NCBI GenBank assembly: GCA_017849585.1
Contig: JAFIGT010000013.1
Coordinates: 1-64,000, forward strand
DNA: 64,000 bases
Direction of reading: 5' to 3'
From: Verrucomicrobium sp.
GTDB taxonomy: Bacteria > Verrucomicrobiota > Verrucomicrobiia > Methylacidiphilales > UBA1321
A model generated the notes under the pieces. It saw nothing but the letters and a program-made list of their open reading frames with translations, was not told where the DNA came from and searched no databases. The translations under genes were made by a program, and so were the position numbers. Below are positions 39,004 through 48,345 of this stretch, piece after piece (position 1 is the stretch's first letter; each line of letters opens with the position of its first letter).

Positions 39004-40110
39004 CTAATACAGCCGTTCGTCCGCGCCTGGTGGCACCGGCTGTAGCACCTCCGCGCGGGCCGACTCCACCTTCGACACCCACTCCGGATCCGCCAGAATC
39101 GGACGCCCCAGTGCGACGAGATCCACCTCGTGGCGTGCGATCATGCCGAGCGCTTTCTCCAGCGTGGAGTCACCCGTTGTCACGCCTTGCAGCAGCCTTT
39201 TGACGGCATCGATATCGCTGCCGACCGACCCCACCGTGATGACCGGTTTGCCGGTCAGCTTTTTGATCCATCCGGGGAAGTTCAACTCACTTCCCGAAAA
39301 TTCCGGCTCCCAAAAACGGCGCGTGGAGCCGTGGAAAATATCCACACCGGCTTCGCTCAGCGGAGCGAGAAATTGCGCCAGCTCCTCCGGGGTCTTGGCC
39401 AGCTTCGCCTCATAGTCGGCCACCTTCCACTGCGAGATGCGCAGGATAATGGGGAAATCCGCGCCCACGACCTGACGGCAGGCCCGTACCACCTCCGCCG
39501 CGAACCGTGTGCGCGCGACGAGACTGCCGCCGTATGAATCCGTGCGGCGATTCGTCATCGCCCAGAAAAACTGGTCGATCAGGTAACCATGCGCCCCGTG
39601 AATTTCGATTCCGTCAAAGCCCAACTGTTTCGCCGTGGCGGCTCCTTCTGCAAAGGCCGCGATCACCGCGTGAATCTCCCCGTCGCTCATCGGCTCACCG
39701 ACGAGTTCGCCCTTGCCGTTGTAGCCCGAAGGTCCCACCGAACACGCGTCCGTGTGCGGCTTGTCGTGATGCTGGCGCTCCAGGCCTTGATGCCAAAGCT
39801 GCGGCACGATGCGCCCGCCGGCCCCATGCACCGCCTCCACGATCCGCCGCCACGCGGCCAGCGGCTCGTTTCCGTAAAAGCGCGGAATATCGTCCCCCCC
39901 CACAGCGGCGGGATGCGGAATCGCCACGCCTTCCGTCACGATCAATCCCACGCGATGCTTTGCCCGGCGTTCGTAATAGGCCAGCACTTCCGCGGTCGGC
40001 ACCCCGCTCGGCGAAAAGCCGCGCGTCATCGGAGCCATCACCCAGCGAGTCGGCACCGTCAAGGTTCCGAACGTTTGCGGTGTGAACAAGGGTGCAAGGG
40101 ATGTCGTCAT
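39004..40110 (-). CDS. NADH:flavin oxidoreductase, Old Yellow Enzyme family
   Basis: FMN-dependent ene-reductase of 368 residues with a TIM barrel. Recognised by the N-terminal RWVMAPMTR, the substrate-site HGAHGYLIDQFF, TNRRTDSYGGS and C-terminal LVALGRPILADPEWV. No signal peptide, so cytoplasmic. It is followed after 29 bases upstream by a flavin-reductase-like gene on the same strand, which suggests shared flavin chemistry. Its substrate cannot be told from sequence. Confidence 0.92.
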   Translation of the reverse strand: MTTSLAPLFTPQTFGTLTVPTRWVMAPMTRGFSPSGVPTAEVLAYYERRAKHRVGLIVTEGVAIPHPAAVGGDDIPRFYGNEPLAAWRRIVEAVHGAGGRIVPQLWHQGLERQHHDKPHTDACSVGPSGYNGKGELVGEPMSDGEIHAVIAAFAEGAATAKQLGFDGIEIHGAHGYLIDQFFWAMTNRRTDSYGGSLVARTRFAAEVVRACRQVVGADFPIILRISQWKVADYEAKLAKTPEELAQFLAPLSEAGVDIFHGSTRRFWEPEFSGSELNFPGWIKKLTGKPVITVGSVGSDIDAVKRLLQGVTTGDSTLEKALGMIARHEVDLVALGRPILADPEWVSKVESARAEVLQPVPPGADERLY

Positions 40111-40139
40111 ATCAGGATGCGCCTCTGGTTAAACTGCTC

Positions 40140-40760
40140 TTATTTCTTGATCCAAACCGAAACGATTTCGCCGAAGTACAGTTTATGCACCCGCTCCGGA
40201 TCGGCAGGTGCGTTCTTCGGCGGGAACCAGTTCTCCGCCCTCGTCCGCTCCGCGTAGAGTTTTTTGCAGACGACAATCATCCGCGCTTCCGCGTAGGCCA
40301 TGCCCGGTTTCATCGACAGGGCGGTGAAACCCGCTTCCTTCAGCTTGTCTACATTGCGGCCCGATTTCGTCCCGAACATTTTCAGCTGCGGACGATACTT
40401 TTCCTCAAAGAACGACAGCGTAAAGTATTCCTCCCGCTCCAAAAACTCGTAAGTGTAGCGATCCTTGTGCACGAGAATGAAGGCCACCGGCTTGTTCCAG
40501 ACCCCGAATCCACCCCAGCTCGCGGTCATGCCATTGAACTTCTCCTCATTGCCCGCACTGATGAGCATCCAGTCGTTGCCCACCAGCTTGACCGCATTGC
40601 CCGGAATTTCCTGCGGTGTGATTTGCCGAAACAGCGCCGTCACCGCTTCCGGTGGCGGGGGCAACACCGGCTTTTTCTCCTCGCCCTCCTCGGCTGCCCA
40701 TGAGATTGCACCAAGCAGCCAGAGCGCTCCAATCACCCAACCCGCGCATTTCATTTTCAT
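40140..40760 (-). CDS. Exported flavin reductase-like FMN-binding protein
   Basis: The ATG at 40760 is chosen because GGAG precedes it and it makes a clean signal peptide (MKMKCAGWVIG... to SWAA); the frame extends to 40787. The mature part (about 45-200) fits the split-barrel flavin reductase-like fold, with MTASWGGFGVWNKP and YFTLSFFEEKYRPQLKMFGTKSGRNVDKL. Such domains bind FMN and are normally cytoplasmic, so the signal peptide is odd. It is directly upstream of the OYE gene on the same strand. It may pass electrons in the periplasm, or be misassigned. Confidence 0.75.
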   Translation of the reverse strand: MKMKCAGWVIGALWLLGAISWAAEEGEEKKPVLPPPPEAVTALFRQITPQEIPGNAVKLVGNDWMLISAGNEEKFNGMTASWGGFGVWNKPVAFILVHKDRYTYEFLEREEYFTLSFFEEKYRPQLKMFGTKSGRNVDKLKEAGFTALSMKPGMAYAEARMIVVCKKLYAERTRAENWFPPKNAPADPERVHKLYFGEIVSVWIKK

Positions 40761-40856
40761 AAATTCTCCACTCCAAGACCCAGCCATTCAGGTCAAATAG
40801 CTTTACTACGAACCGATTAAATTGTCTGTCAAATAATGAAAGGATCCTCGCTCCCG

Positions 40857-40887
40857 TGAAAAAGGGATTTTCCGGTCAAAACCGGAA
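40857..40887 (-). terminator. Rho-independent terminator of the carbonic anhydrase gene
   Basis: Reading leftward, TTCCGGT-TTTG-ACCGGAA forms a perfect 7-bp stem that overlaps the stop codon region, followed by AATCCCTTTTTC. Good terminator shape. Confidence 0.6.
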
Positions 40888-41421
40888 GACACGCTTGGGC
40901 TGCATTTTCTTGTGCGTCTGGCCGACCGTGACGTACTTTTCCGCCCACTTTTGCAGACCGGCGATCTTGTCTTCGCTTAGCGTCTTCACCACCTTGCCGG
41001 GGCTGCCCAGCACCATCGAACCGGGGGGAATGATTTGGCCCTGCGTCACCAGCGCGTTCGCACCGATGATCGATCCGCGACCGATCACCGCGCCATCCAG
41101 AATCGTCGCGTGCATGCCGATCAGGCAGCAATCCTCCACCGTGCAGGCGTGCACGATCGCGCCATGACCCACCGTCACATATTTGCCGATCACACAGGCG
41201 TAATCATCCGCGAGGTGAATGATCGCCCCGTCCTGGATATTGGAGCCTTCGCCCACGATGATGTCATTGATATCGCCCCGCAGCACCGCCGTCGGCCACA
41301 CGCTCGTGTAGGCCGCCAATTTCACCGCGCCGAAAACCACCGCTTCCGGAGCGATGTAGGCCGTGTCGTGCACTTCGGGAGTTTGTCCGAGATACTTGGA
41401 AAGTCGTTCTTCGAGAGTCAT
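40876..41421 (-). CDS. Gamma-carbonic anhydrase family protein
   Basis: 181 residues forming a left-handed beta-helix from hexapeptide repeats (about 12-150). Histidines in GHGAIVHACTVEDCCLIGMHATILDG match the three metal-binding positions of gamma-carbonic anhydrases and the YrdA/PaaY group. Many family members have no measurable anhydrase activity, so the exact reaction is open. It is a trimer in known relatives. Single gene between converging units. Confidence 0.9.
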   Translation of the reverse strand: MTLEERLSKYLGQTPEVHDTAYIAPEAVVFGAVKLAAYTSVWPTAVLRGDINDIIVGEGSNIQDGAIIHLADDYACVIGKYVTVGHGAIVHACTVEDCCLIGMHATILDGAVIGRGSIIGANALVTQGQIIPPGSMVLGSPGKVVKTLSEDKIAGLQKWAEKYVTVGQTHKKMQPKRVFRF

Positions 41422-41498
41422 CCCCCGACATTACCGCCCGTTTTTCCACTGGCAATACCGCTTCCAGACGATACGGTAAGCCTGTTAAAACAACTCCT

Positions 41499-42761
41499 AT
41501 GGCCACCGAATTCCACGCTCCCCACGGTCAACACTTCGAGTGCCGCGACTGCGCCTCGCGCTGTTGCGTGATGCCATGGAAAGTAGTCGTCACCGAGGAA
41601 GAGAAGCAACGCTTCGAGTCCGAAGCCTGGATTCGCGAACGCCTCGCCTCCCACGGTGTCGCCATCGAGTCGGTCGGCGATGGTCTCTACCGCCTCCCTG
41701 CCCTTGTGCGCAACCGTCGACTGGAATGCGTCTTTCTCGACGAGGATGGCCTCTGCAGCCAGGTGAAACGCCACGACCGGGAATTCTGGTCGCGCACGTG
41801 CAAGACCTTCCCCTTCGACTTCTTCGAAGTCGCCGAAGGCCAGGTCCATGTCTCCCTCTCCCAACATTGCCCGGCCATCCGCGACAACTACGGCAAACCC
41901 CTCGGCCCCCAACTGGAACAGTATTTCTCCACCTTCGGAGGCAAGGCCACCCGCATCGCCGAGACGATGCAACTCGGCGGCATGACCCAGTTGAACCGCC
42001 CACAGTATCTTCGCGTCGCGCAACTCTGGCGCGAACAAATCGCCGCCGCCGATTCCCTCCCCCAGGGATTGCTCAACAGTTACGACCTCACGCAGTCGCT
42101 CGCCGTTGCCCTTCTCGACAAGACGAACCCCACCGACGAAGAATTCCACGCCGCGATCGACACCGTCACGCGCGAGTTCACGCCGGAATCGATCCCGCGG
42201 CAAAAGAAAAGCTCCCTCCTCGCCCGCCTGCTGCTGAGTCTACACCTGAGCCGTCGCAGCTACCCGATCTGGTCTTATCTCTCGAAACCGGACTCCAGCA
42301 AAATTCGCTCCGCCTATTACGCCTACCGCAACACCCTGCGCCTCCTGCGCGGCAAGGGCGAAATCGATCTCATTCTCCTCCCGCGCGCCTTCGAACTTTC
42401 GCTGAGCGATGGAGTCGACTCCGCCATGGAAAATCCCGCCCTGGCCGACCGGGCCAAGCACTTCTTTGACGATGTGCTCACCCGCGGCAACCTGTTCCTG
42501 CGCTCCCGCGCCATGAATCAGGCGCTGCTCGACCTCTTCCTCTCGCTCGCCATTCTGCTGCGCATCGCCCGCTATCGCGCCGCCGCCTCCGGTCGTCGCG
42601 TGCCCGACATGTCCGATTTGGGCGAAGGTCTCAGCTACGCCGAATGCATCGCCCTCTACCATGTCGCCCGCCATCCAGCCCCTCCCGTGGCGGAACTCAT
42701 CATGTCCATCCTCGCCGATAATCGCCAGGGCCTCATCGGCCTCGCCCTGGTGGAAGCGTAA
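41499..42761 (+). CDS. YkgJ/FliB-type cysteine-cluster protein
   Basis: 420 residues. The first 110 hold the family cysteine pattern: ECRDCASRCC, then LECVFLDEDGLCSQVKRHDREFWSRTCKTFPF, which probably binds iron-sulphur or zinc. The pattern occurs in FliB (flagellin lysine N-methylase) and YkgJ proteins. The rest is helical and unknown. There are no flagellar genes in the window, so a FliB function is not supported. Divergent from the carbonic anhydrase gene. Confidence 0.8.
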   Translation: MATEFHAPHGQHFECRDCASRCCVMPWKVVVTEEEKQRFESEAWIRERLASHGVAIESVGDGLYRLPALVRNRRLECVFLDEDGLCSQVKRHDREFWSRTCKTFPFDFFEVAEGQVHVSLSQHCPAIRDNYGKPLGPQLEQYFSTFGGKATRIAETMQLGGMTQLNRPQYLRVAQLWREQIAAADSLPQGLLNSYDLTQSLAVALLDKTNPTDEEFHAAIDTVTREFTPESIPRQKKSSLLARLLLSLHLSRRSYPIWSYLSKPDSSKIRSAYYAYRNTLRLLRGKGEIDLILLPRAFELSLSDGVDSAMENPALADRAKHFFDDVLTRGNLFLRSRAMNQALLDLFLSLAILLRIARYRAAASGRRVPDMSDLGEGLSYAECIALYHVARHPAPPVAELIMSILADNRQGLIGLALVEA

Positions 42762-42829
42762 TCCGGACGCTCTCCCTGCTTAACCATTACGGCAGCCCTC
42801 GTATTACTGAATAGGCTCACGCTGGCCCA

Positions 42830-45346
42830 TTACGGCTTCTTGTCTGGCGGTAGAAAAAGATCGAGCTCAGGAGCGGCGTGGCCTTTACGCGGGCGTGATT
42901 TCCGCTGTTTCTTGCCAAGGCGCGGCTGCCCCGTTTCGTCGAGTTCCTCATCCTCGAGCTGACGCAAAATCTCGCGCGCGCGACCGAGCACGGCATGCGG
43001 CAGACCTGCGAGCCGGGCGACTTGAATGCCGTAACTTTTATCCGCACCACCGGCGATGATCTTGCGCAGGAACACGACCTGATCGCCCCATTCGCGCACC
43101 GCGACATTGTAATTTTTCACACCGGGCATCGCGAGCGCTAGTTCCGTGAGTTCGTGATAATGCGTCGCGAAAAGCGTCTTCGCCCCGATCTCCGTGTGCA
43201 GATGTTCCGCCACGGCCCACGCAATGGAAAGTCCATCGAAGGTGCTCGTGCCGCGACCGATCTCGTCGAGGATGACGAGACTTTGCTTCGTCGCGTGATT
43301 GAGAATATTCGCCGTCTCGTTCATCTCGACCATGAACGTACTTTGTCCGCGCGAGAGATCGTCATTCGCGCCGACGCGGGTAAAGACGCGGTCGAGCAGG
43401 CCCACGCGCGCCGACTTCGCCGGGACAAAACAGCCGCAATGCGCGAGGATCGCGATCAGCGCCACCTGCCGGATAAAGGTGCTCTTACCGGCCATGTTCG
43501 GACCGGTCAAAATGATCAGGCGATTATTTTCCGTATCGAGCTTCGAATCATTCGGCACGAACCGTTCCGCCTGCAACATTTGCTCCAGCACGGGATGTCG
43601 GCCCTCCTCGATTTCCAAGACGCCATCGTCGTCGATTTCAGGACGGCGATAATCCTGCTCCTGCGCGAGCGCGGCCCAACCGGCCAGCACGTCGAGCGCG
43701 TTGATCGCTTGCGCGGTCATTTGAATCACGCCCGTCTTCGACACAGCGGCTTCGCGCAGCTCGAGGAAAATTTCGTACTCGAGCTGGTTCGAACGCTCCT
43801 CGGCGCCGAGAATCTTCGACTCCATCTCCTTCAACTCGGGCGTGATGAACCGCTCCGCGTTGGCCAGCGTCTGCTTGCGCGTGTAATCGGCGGGCACGTT
43901 GGCGAGGTTCGACGTACTGATTTCGATGTAGTAACCGAAAACCGAATTGTACCGCACCTTGAGCGACTTGATGCCCGTGCGCTGCTGTTCGCGCAACTGC
44001 AATTCCGCGAGCCACTCCTTGCCCTTCTTCGACGCGTCATGCAACTCGTCCAGCTCGGGCCGATACCCGGCGCGCACGATGCCGCCTTCCTTCAAGGCGA
44101 GGGGCGGTTCATCGGCAATAGCCGTTTGCAACAGCGTCACCAGTTCCGGCTGCGGCGTGATCTGCAAAGCCAATTCCCGCAAAAGCGGCACATGATTCCC
44201 AATCAACATCGCGCGCAGTTCCGGCAATTGCGCCAGCGACGCGGCCAGCGCCTGCAAATCGCGCGCGTTGCCGCTGCCCTGCGAAAGACGTCCAATGAGC
44301 CTCTCCAAATCGCGCACACCCCGCAACCGCTCGCGCACATCGGCCCGCTCGCGTTCGCTTTCCTTCCAGTGGGCGATGGCCAGTTGCCGCGCCTTGATCG
44401 GCTCCACTGCGCGCAACGGTTGCAACAGCCATTGCCGCAGCAGGCGACCGCCCCCGCTCGTGACGGTGCGATCAATCGCCGCCAATAATGTCGTGTTCGC
44501 GCCGCGCGGACTGGTCACGAGATCGAGATTCGCCCGCGTCGTCTCATCGAGCACGAGAATATCCCCACGCTGAAACGTCCCGACGCGCTGCACATGGCTC
44601 AAATTGCGGCGCAGTTCCTGCCCGAGATAATGAATGAGACCGCCCGCCGCGCAAATCGCCGCCGACGCGCCACTCAAGCCAAAGCCATCGAGCGATTGCG
44701 TCTTGAAATGATCCTTCAGCGCGAACTCCGCCGAGTCCGCCGTGAACACCCAGTCGTCCGTTCCCAGCACGAGACCCGAGCCCGCCGCGCCGCGAAATTC
44801 CTCCGGCAACCCAGCCTTCTGCTCGGTCGGCACCACGATCTCGGCCGGCTGCACGCGCCCGAGCATGTCGGCGACTTCATGTACGGTATCCATCTCGCCC
44901 GCACGAAATTCGCCCGTGCTCAAGTCGAGATAAGCGAGTCCCCAGCGCGATTTCCCTTTGACCAGCGACGCGCAAAAATTGTTCTGCTTCGCATCCAGCA
45001 AGCCCGAATCCACCACGCTGCCCGGACTGATGATCTGCGTGACTTCACGCTTCACCACCTGCCCCGGTCGCGGCGCTTCCATCTGGTCGCAAATCGCCAC
45101 CCGTCGGCCCGCGCGAATCAACTTCGCGATGTAGCCCTCGGCTGCATGGAACGGCACCCCGCACATTGGCGTGGTCTGCCGCTGGGTCAGGGTGAGATTC
45201 AGCAACTGCGACGCGATCTTCGCGTCCTCGAAAAACATCTCGTAAAAATCCCCCAGCCGGAACATCAAGAGCGCGTCAGGCGGAATCTCGCGCTTGATCC
45301 GATGATACTGCTGCATCATCGGGGTCTGGCCGTCGGTTGAACTCAT
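42830..45346 (-). CDS. mutS: DNA mismatch repair protein MutS
   Basis: Recognises mismatched bases and starts repair through MutL. The frame opens at a TTG (45367), but the ATG at 45346 gives the usual start and 838 residues, the family's length. Domains in order: mismatch-binding domain I with FYEMFFEDA (Phe-x-Glu reads the mismatch), connector, lever and clamp, then the ATPase. Walker A GPNMAGKST is at 615-623; later DEIGRGTSTFDG and TLFATHYHEL are the Walker B and signature regions. All key motifs are intact. No mutL lies in the window. Confidence 0.97.
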   Translation of the reverse strand: MSSTDGQTPMMQQYHRIKREIPPDALLMFRLGDFYEMFFEDAKIASQLLNLTLTQRQTTPMCGVPFHAAEGYIAKLIRAGRRVAICDQMEAPRPGQVVKREVTQIISPGSVVDSGLLDAKQNNFCASLVKGKSRWGLAYLDLSTGEFRAGEMDTVHEVADMLGRVQPAEIVVPTEQKAGLPEEFRGAAGSGLVLGTDDWVFTADSAEFALKDHFKTQSLDGFGLSGASAAICAAGGLIHYLGQELRRNLSHVQRVGTFQRGDILVLDETTRANLDLVTSPRGANTTLLAAIDRTVTSGGGRLLRQWLLQPLRAVEPIKARQLAIAHWKESERERADVRERLRGVRDLERLIGRLSQGSGNARDLQALAASLAQLPELRAMLIGNHVPLLRELALQITPQPELVTLLQTAIADEPPLALKEGGIVRAGYRPELDELHDASKKGKEWLAELQLREQQRTGIKSLKVRYNSVFGYYIEISTSNLANVPADYTRKQTLANAERFITPELKEMESKILGAEERSNQLEYEIFLELREAAVSKTGVIQMTAQAINALDVLAGWAALAQEQDYRRPEIDDDGVLEIEEGRHPVLEQMLQAERFVPNDSKLDTENNRLIILTGPNMAGKSTFIRQVALIAILAHCGCFVPAKSARVGLLDRVFTRVGANDDLSRGQSTFMVEMNETANILNHATKQSLVILDEIGRGTSTFDGLSIAWAVAEHLHTEIGAKTLFATHYHELTELALAMPGVKNYNVAVREWGDQVVFLRKIIAGGADKSYGIQVARLAGLPHAVLGRAREILRQLEDEELDETGQPRLGKKQRKSRPRKGHAAPELDLFLPPDKKP

Positions 45347-45519
45347 GGAGGGTCTATTTAGCGTCAACCGCCCCCGGAATCCAATACTTTGTTACCGATA
45401 TGACGCTGGACCCGGGTCTCCCGAGCTGGATGGTGAACTCCCGCTGAAGTATTCCGGGATTATAGACAGGGAGCTATGATAACGTTCCCCCACTCAACCG
45501 GCGAACGCGGCGGGGAGGT

Positions 45520-45957
45520 TCAATCCAATTTAAACTTGCAGCAGAGGACGTACTTCAACACCAGATAGCATGACAGAAAGAGCATCAATGTCATGAGCAA
45601 CGCACTCACTTCGTACCCGAGTAGCACGCCCTGCCAATGTTGGGGATAGAGTCCATAGCACAGCCACGCAAAAAGCGCTGCCGCGAGGAGGGAGAAATTG
45701 TCCACTGTTGTACGAGTGATCTGTCGGGCCATCTGATAGCCGATAGTACCCATCGCCAGCGAAAAGCCGAACAGGATCAGCCCTAATGCCACCGCAACCA
45801 ATGACAGCATCAGGTTTTGCTTCCAGTCGGACACAAAAATAACCATCACGAAAGCAGCTCCATAAGCCAACGCGAACAACCCAAAGACTAGCGCCAAGCT
45901 TACGCCCGACAACCGAATCAGCCAGCCCAACGCCCGAGGAGGCTTTTCCTTTTCCAT
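45520..45957 (-). CDS. Hypothetical four-helix membrane protein
   Basis: 145 residues with four hydrophobic segments (about 17-37, 47-70, 83-100, 112-135). No family recognised. Short charged N-terminus, positive inside. Stands alone between mutS and the next gene. Confidence 0.6.
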   Translation of the reverse strand: MEKEKPPRALGWLIRLSGVSLALVFGLFALAYGAAFVMVIFVSDWKQNLMLSLVAVALGLILFGFSLAMGTIGYQMARQITRTTVDNFSLLAAALFAWLCYGLYPQHWQGVLLGYEVSALLMTLMLFLSCYLVLKYVLCCKFKLD

Positions 45958-46115
45958 GGAGCGCAGATTACATCTGGAAATCCACTAGTGCAATTCGATT
46001 TCCAATCCACCACAATACCAACTTAATCTACTTATTTACTGCTGAAGCTGCACAACGGCCACCCACCGGGCAGAGCCGATGGATGGCCGTTGATCGCTGG
46101 CGCGTTTGCCGCGAC

Positions 46116-46247
46116 TTACTTGCCCTTTTCTTCCGTCTTCTTCTTATCCTTGTCACTGCAGCCGCCGCCCGAACATTGGGCGTGGAGCGAGACAGTGGCG
46201 AACGACGCGAGTACGGCAACGCACAGAACTTTAAGGAGGGTATTCAT
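46116..46247 (-). CDS. Small exported Cys/Lys-rich peptide (43 aa)
   Basis: 43 residues: a signal peptide (about 1-23, ending SLHA) and a mature part of only about 20 residues with CSGGGC and a Lys/Glu/Asp-rich tail. It is much better as a protein than the long frame that contains it, which reads against the HAD gene. CxxxxC could bind metal or form a disulphide. No family recognised. It is divergent from the HAD gene. Confidence 0.5.
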   Translation of the reverse strand: MNTLLKVLCVAVLASFATVSLHAQCSGGGCSDKDKKKTEEKGK

Positions 46248-46349
46248 GCCAAAAAGCGTAATCGCGATTTCCCGGTTGTCAACAGCCTCACTAATACGCC
46301 CTATTATTATTGCTTGCGCCTCGCGTAAACCGCGACAGTTTGTTAGCAC

Positions 46350-46970
46350 ATGAAACGCTCCACTCCCATCACCACCCTCTTCATCGACATCGGCGGCGTC
46401 CTCCTCACCAACGGCTGGGACCGCGCCGCCCGCGCCCGCGCGGTGGAGCACTTCCATCTCGACGCCGACGAAACCGCGGAGCGTCATCACCTCACCTTCG
46501 ACACCTACGAGGAAGGCAAGCTCACCCTCGAGGAATATCTCCAGCGCGTCGTCTTCTACCGCAAGCGCAACTTCACCGTCGCCGATTTCCGCAAGTTCAT
46601 GTTCGCGCAATCGAAGCCCCTGCCCGACATGATCCAGTACATCTGCGAACTTAAAGCGAAGCACGGGCTCAAGGTCGCCGTCGTCAGCAACGAAGGCCGC
46701 GAACTCAACGCCCACCGCATTCGCAAATTCAAGCTCGACCGTTTCGTCGACTTCTTCATCTCCTCCTGCTACGTCCACTTCCGCAAACCCGATGCCGACA
46801 TCTACCGCGCCGCGCTCGACATCGCGCAAGTCTCCACCCGTCACGTCCTCTACCTCGAAGATCGCGAAATGTTCGTCCAGATCGCGCGCGGCCTCGGCAT
46901 TCGCGCCATCCAGCACGTCAATCTCGCCACCACCCGCAAGCAATTCGACGCGCACAATTTGAGCCTGTAG
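46350..46970 (+). CDS. HAD-superfamily hydrolase
   Basis: 206 residues. The catalytic motif FIDIGGVLL places the nucleophile Asp at about 13; the second Asp of the usual DxD is Gly, as in YihX-like sub-family IA members. VVSNEGRE is motif II, the HFRKPDADIY stretch supplies the motif III lysine, and LEDREMFVQIARGLG stands in motif IV place. Cap residues (about 25-100) are helical. Probably a small phosphatase of unknown substrate. Confidence 0.88.
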   Translation: MKRSTPITTLFIDIGGVLLTNGWDRAARARAVEHFHLDADETAERHHLTFDTYEEGKLTLEEYLQRVVFYRKRNFTVADFRKFMFAQSKPLPDMIQYICELKAKHGLKVAVVSNEGRELNAHRIRKFKLDRFVDFFISSCYVHFRKPDADIYRAALDIAQVSTRHVLYLEDREMFVQIARGLGIRAIQHVNLATTRKQFDAHNLSL

Positions 46971-46995
46971 CAGCGTGACGCGGCACCCAGTAGCT

Positions 46996-47012
46996 GGCGC
47001 GCGATGCGCGCC
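46996..47012. terminator. Hairpin after the HAD gene
   Basis: GGCGCGC-gat-GCGCGCC, a perfect 7-bp stem located 26 bases after the HAD stop. Could stop transcription; no T-run follows. Confidence 0.3.
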
Positions 47013-47088
47013 GCGCTCCCGCTAACTGCCTTCGGCTGTGAGTTTTGACTTTCGCCCTTCGCCTTTTGCTTTACCGTAAGCAAACCCT

Positions 47089-48345
47089 ATGTCCTGGCCG
47101 GTTGAACTCTCCATTGCCCTGCGCTACCTGCGTCCCCGCCGGACCTTTGTTTCCGTCATCACAGTCCTCTCCGTCCTCGGCGTCACCATTGGCGTCGCCG
47201 TCCTCATCATCGTCATCGCCGTCATGGAAGGCTTTGAACAGCGCCTCAGCGAAAAAGTCATCGGCTTCAACGCCCACCTCGTCGTCAGCAGCTCCGACCT
47301 CCTGCGCAACGCCGAGCAAGTGACCGAGACCATCCACAGCCCGAAACATCCCGAAGTCCTCGCCGCCAGTCCCTACGTCATGGGCCCCGTCCTCGTCGAA
47401 TTCGCCGGACGCATCACCGCCCCCGTCATCAAGGGCGTCCCCGCCAACCGCGAAGACGCCGTCATCCCCCTCCACAAATACATCATCAGCGGCGATTACG
47501 AACTCCGCGGCCTCACCGTCCTCGTGGGCGAAGAATGGGCCAAGCGCAACATGGCCCTCCCCGGCGACAAACTCCTCATCTACGCCCCCGGCCACCTCGC
47601 CGTGCTGCGCGAAGCCCAACGCAGCGGCCAGAAAGTCGCCATCCTCCCCAGCGAATACCTCATCACCGGTGTCTTCCGCACCGGTCTCTTCGACTACGAC
47701 CTCAACTTCTTCGTCACCTCCCTCGAGAACGCCCAGCAGCTCTACAACCTCGGCGACGGCGTCCACGGCATCAACGTCCGCGTGAAAGACCCCCTCACCG
47801 TCTTCACCCTCGCCAAGCAGCTACACACCGAACTCAAGCCCCCCCTCATGGCCCGCACCTGGATGGACCTCAACAAACCTCTCTTCACCGCCATCGCCAC
47901 CGAGCGCTCCATGATGACCTTCATCCTCTTCTTCATCGTCATCGTCGCCGCGTTCGGACTCTGCAGCACCCTCATCACCATCACCGTCCAAAAATCCCGC
48001 GAGATCGGTGCCCTCAAAGCCCTCGGCGCGCGCGACAGCCAGATCCGCCTCATCTTCTCCTGGTACGGCTTCATCGTCGGCCTCCTCGGCTCCGCCCTCG
48101 GCGTCGCCTGCGGCCTCGTCGCCCTCCACTACCGCAACCCCTTCCGCCACTTCCTCGACCGCACCTTCGGCATCACCGTCTTTCCCGCCGACGTCTACAA
48201 CTTCGCCGAACTCCCCGCCGTCGTGCATCCCGAGACCGTCGCCTACATCGCCCTCGCCGCTGTCATCCTCTGCGTCCTCGCCGCCCTCATCCCCGCCCAA
48301 ACCGCCGCCAAACTCGCCCCCGCCCGCGCCCTGCGTTATGAGTGA
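47089..48345 (+). CDS. lolC: Lipoprotein-releasing ABC transporter permease LolC/LolE type
   Basis: 418 residues. Inner-membrane part of the system that lifts outer-membrane lipoproteins out of the inner membrane. First hydrophobic helix about 18-46 after LRPRRTFVSVITVLSVLG, then a large periplasmic domain (about 50-270), and three helices (about 280-305, 325-350, 382-405) in the FtsX-like part. Only one permease gene is present, so it may work as a homodimer (as LolF does). Its stop overlaps the lolD start by 8 bases. Preceded by a pyrimidine-rich leader without a clear ribosome-binding site. Confidence 0.93.
   Translation: MSWPVELSIALRYLRPRRTFVSVITVLSVLGVTIGVAVLIIVIAVMEGFEQRLSEKVIGFNAHLVVSSSDLLRNAEQVTETIHSPKHPEVLAASPYVMGPVLVEFAGRITAPVIKGVPANREDAVIPLHKYIISGDYELRGLTVLVGEEWAKRNMALPGDKLLIYAPGHLAVLREAQRSGQKVAILPSEYLITGVFRTGLFDYDLNFFVTSLENAQQLYNLGDGVHGINVRVKDPLTVFTLAKQLHTELKPPLMARTWMDLNKPLFTAIATERSMMTFILFFIVIVAAFGLCSTLITITVQKSREIGALKALGARDSQIRLIFSWYGFIVGLLGSALGVACGLVALHYRNPFRHFLDRTFGITVFPADVYNFAELPAVVHPETVAYIALAAVILCVLAALIPAQTAAKLAPARALRYE

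Noticed and set aside
40787-40787. ATG at 40787 as start of the flavin-reductase-like gene
   Set aside because: The ATG at 40760 has a ribosome-binding site and a clean signal peptide start.
43154-44488. 444-codon rightward frame
   Set aside because: Antisense of mutS, rich in Arg/His/Gln/Leu, no domain.
46116-46955. 279-codon leftward frame over the HAD gene
   Set aside because: Only its last 43 residues look like a protein; the rest is an acidic Gly/Val/Asp/Glu-rich shadow of the HAD gene.
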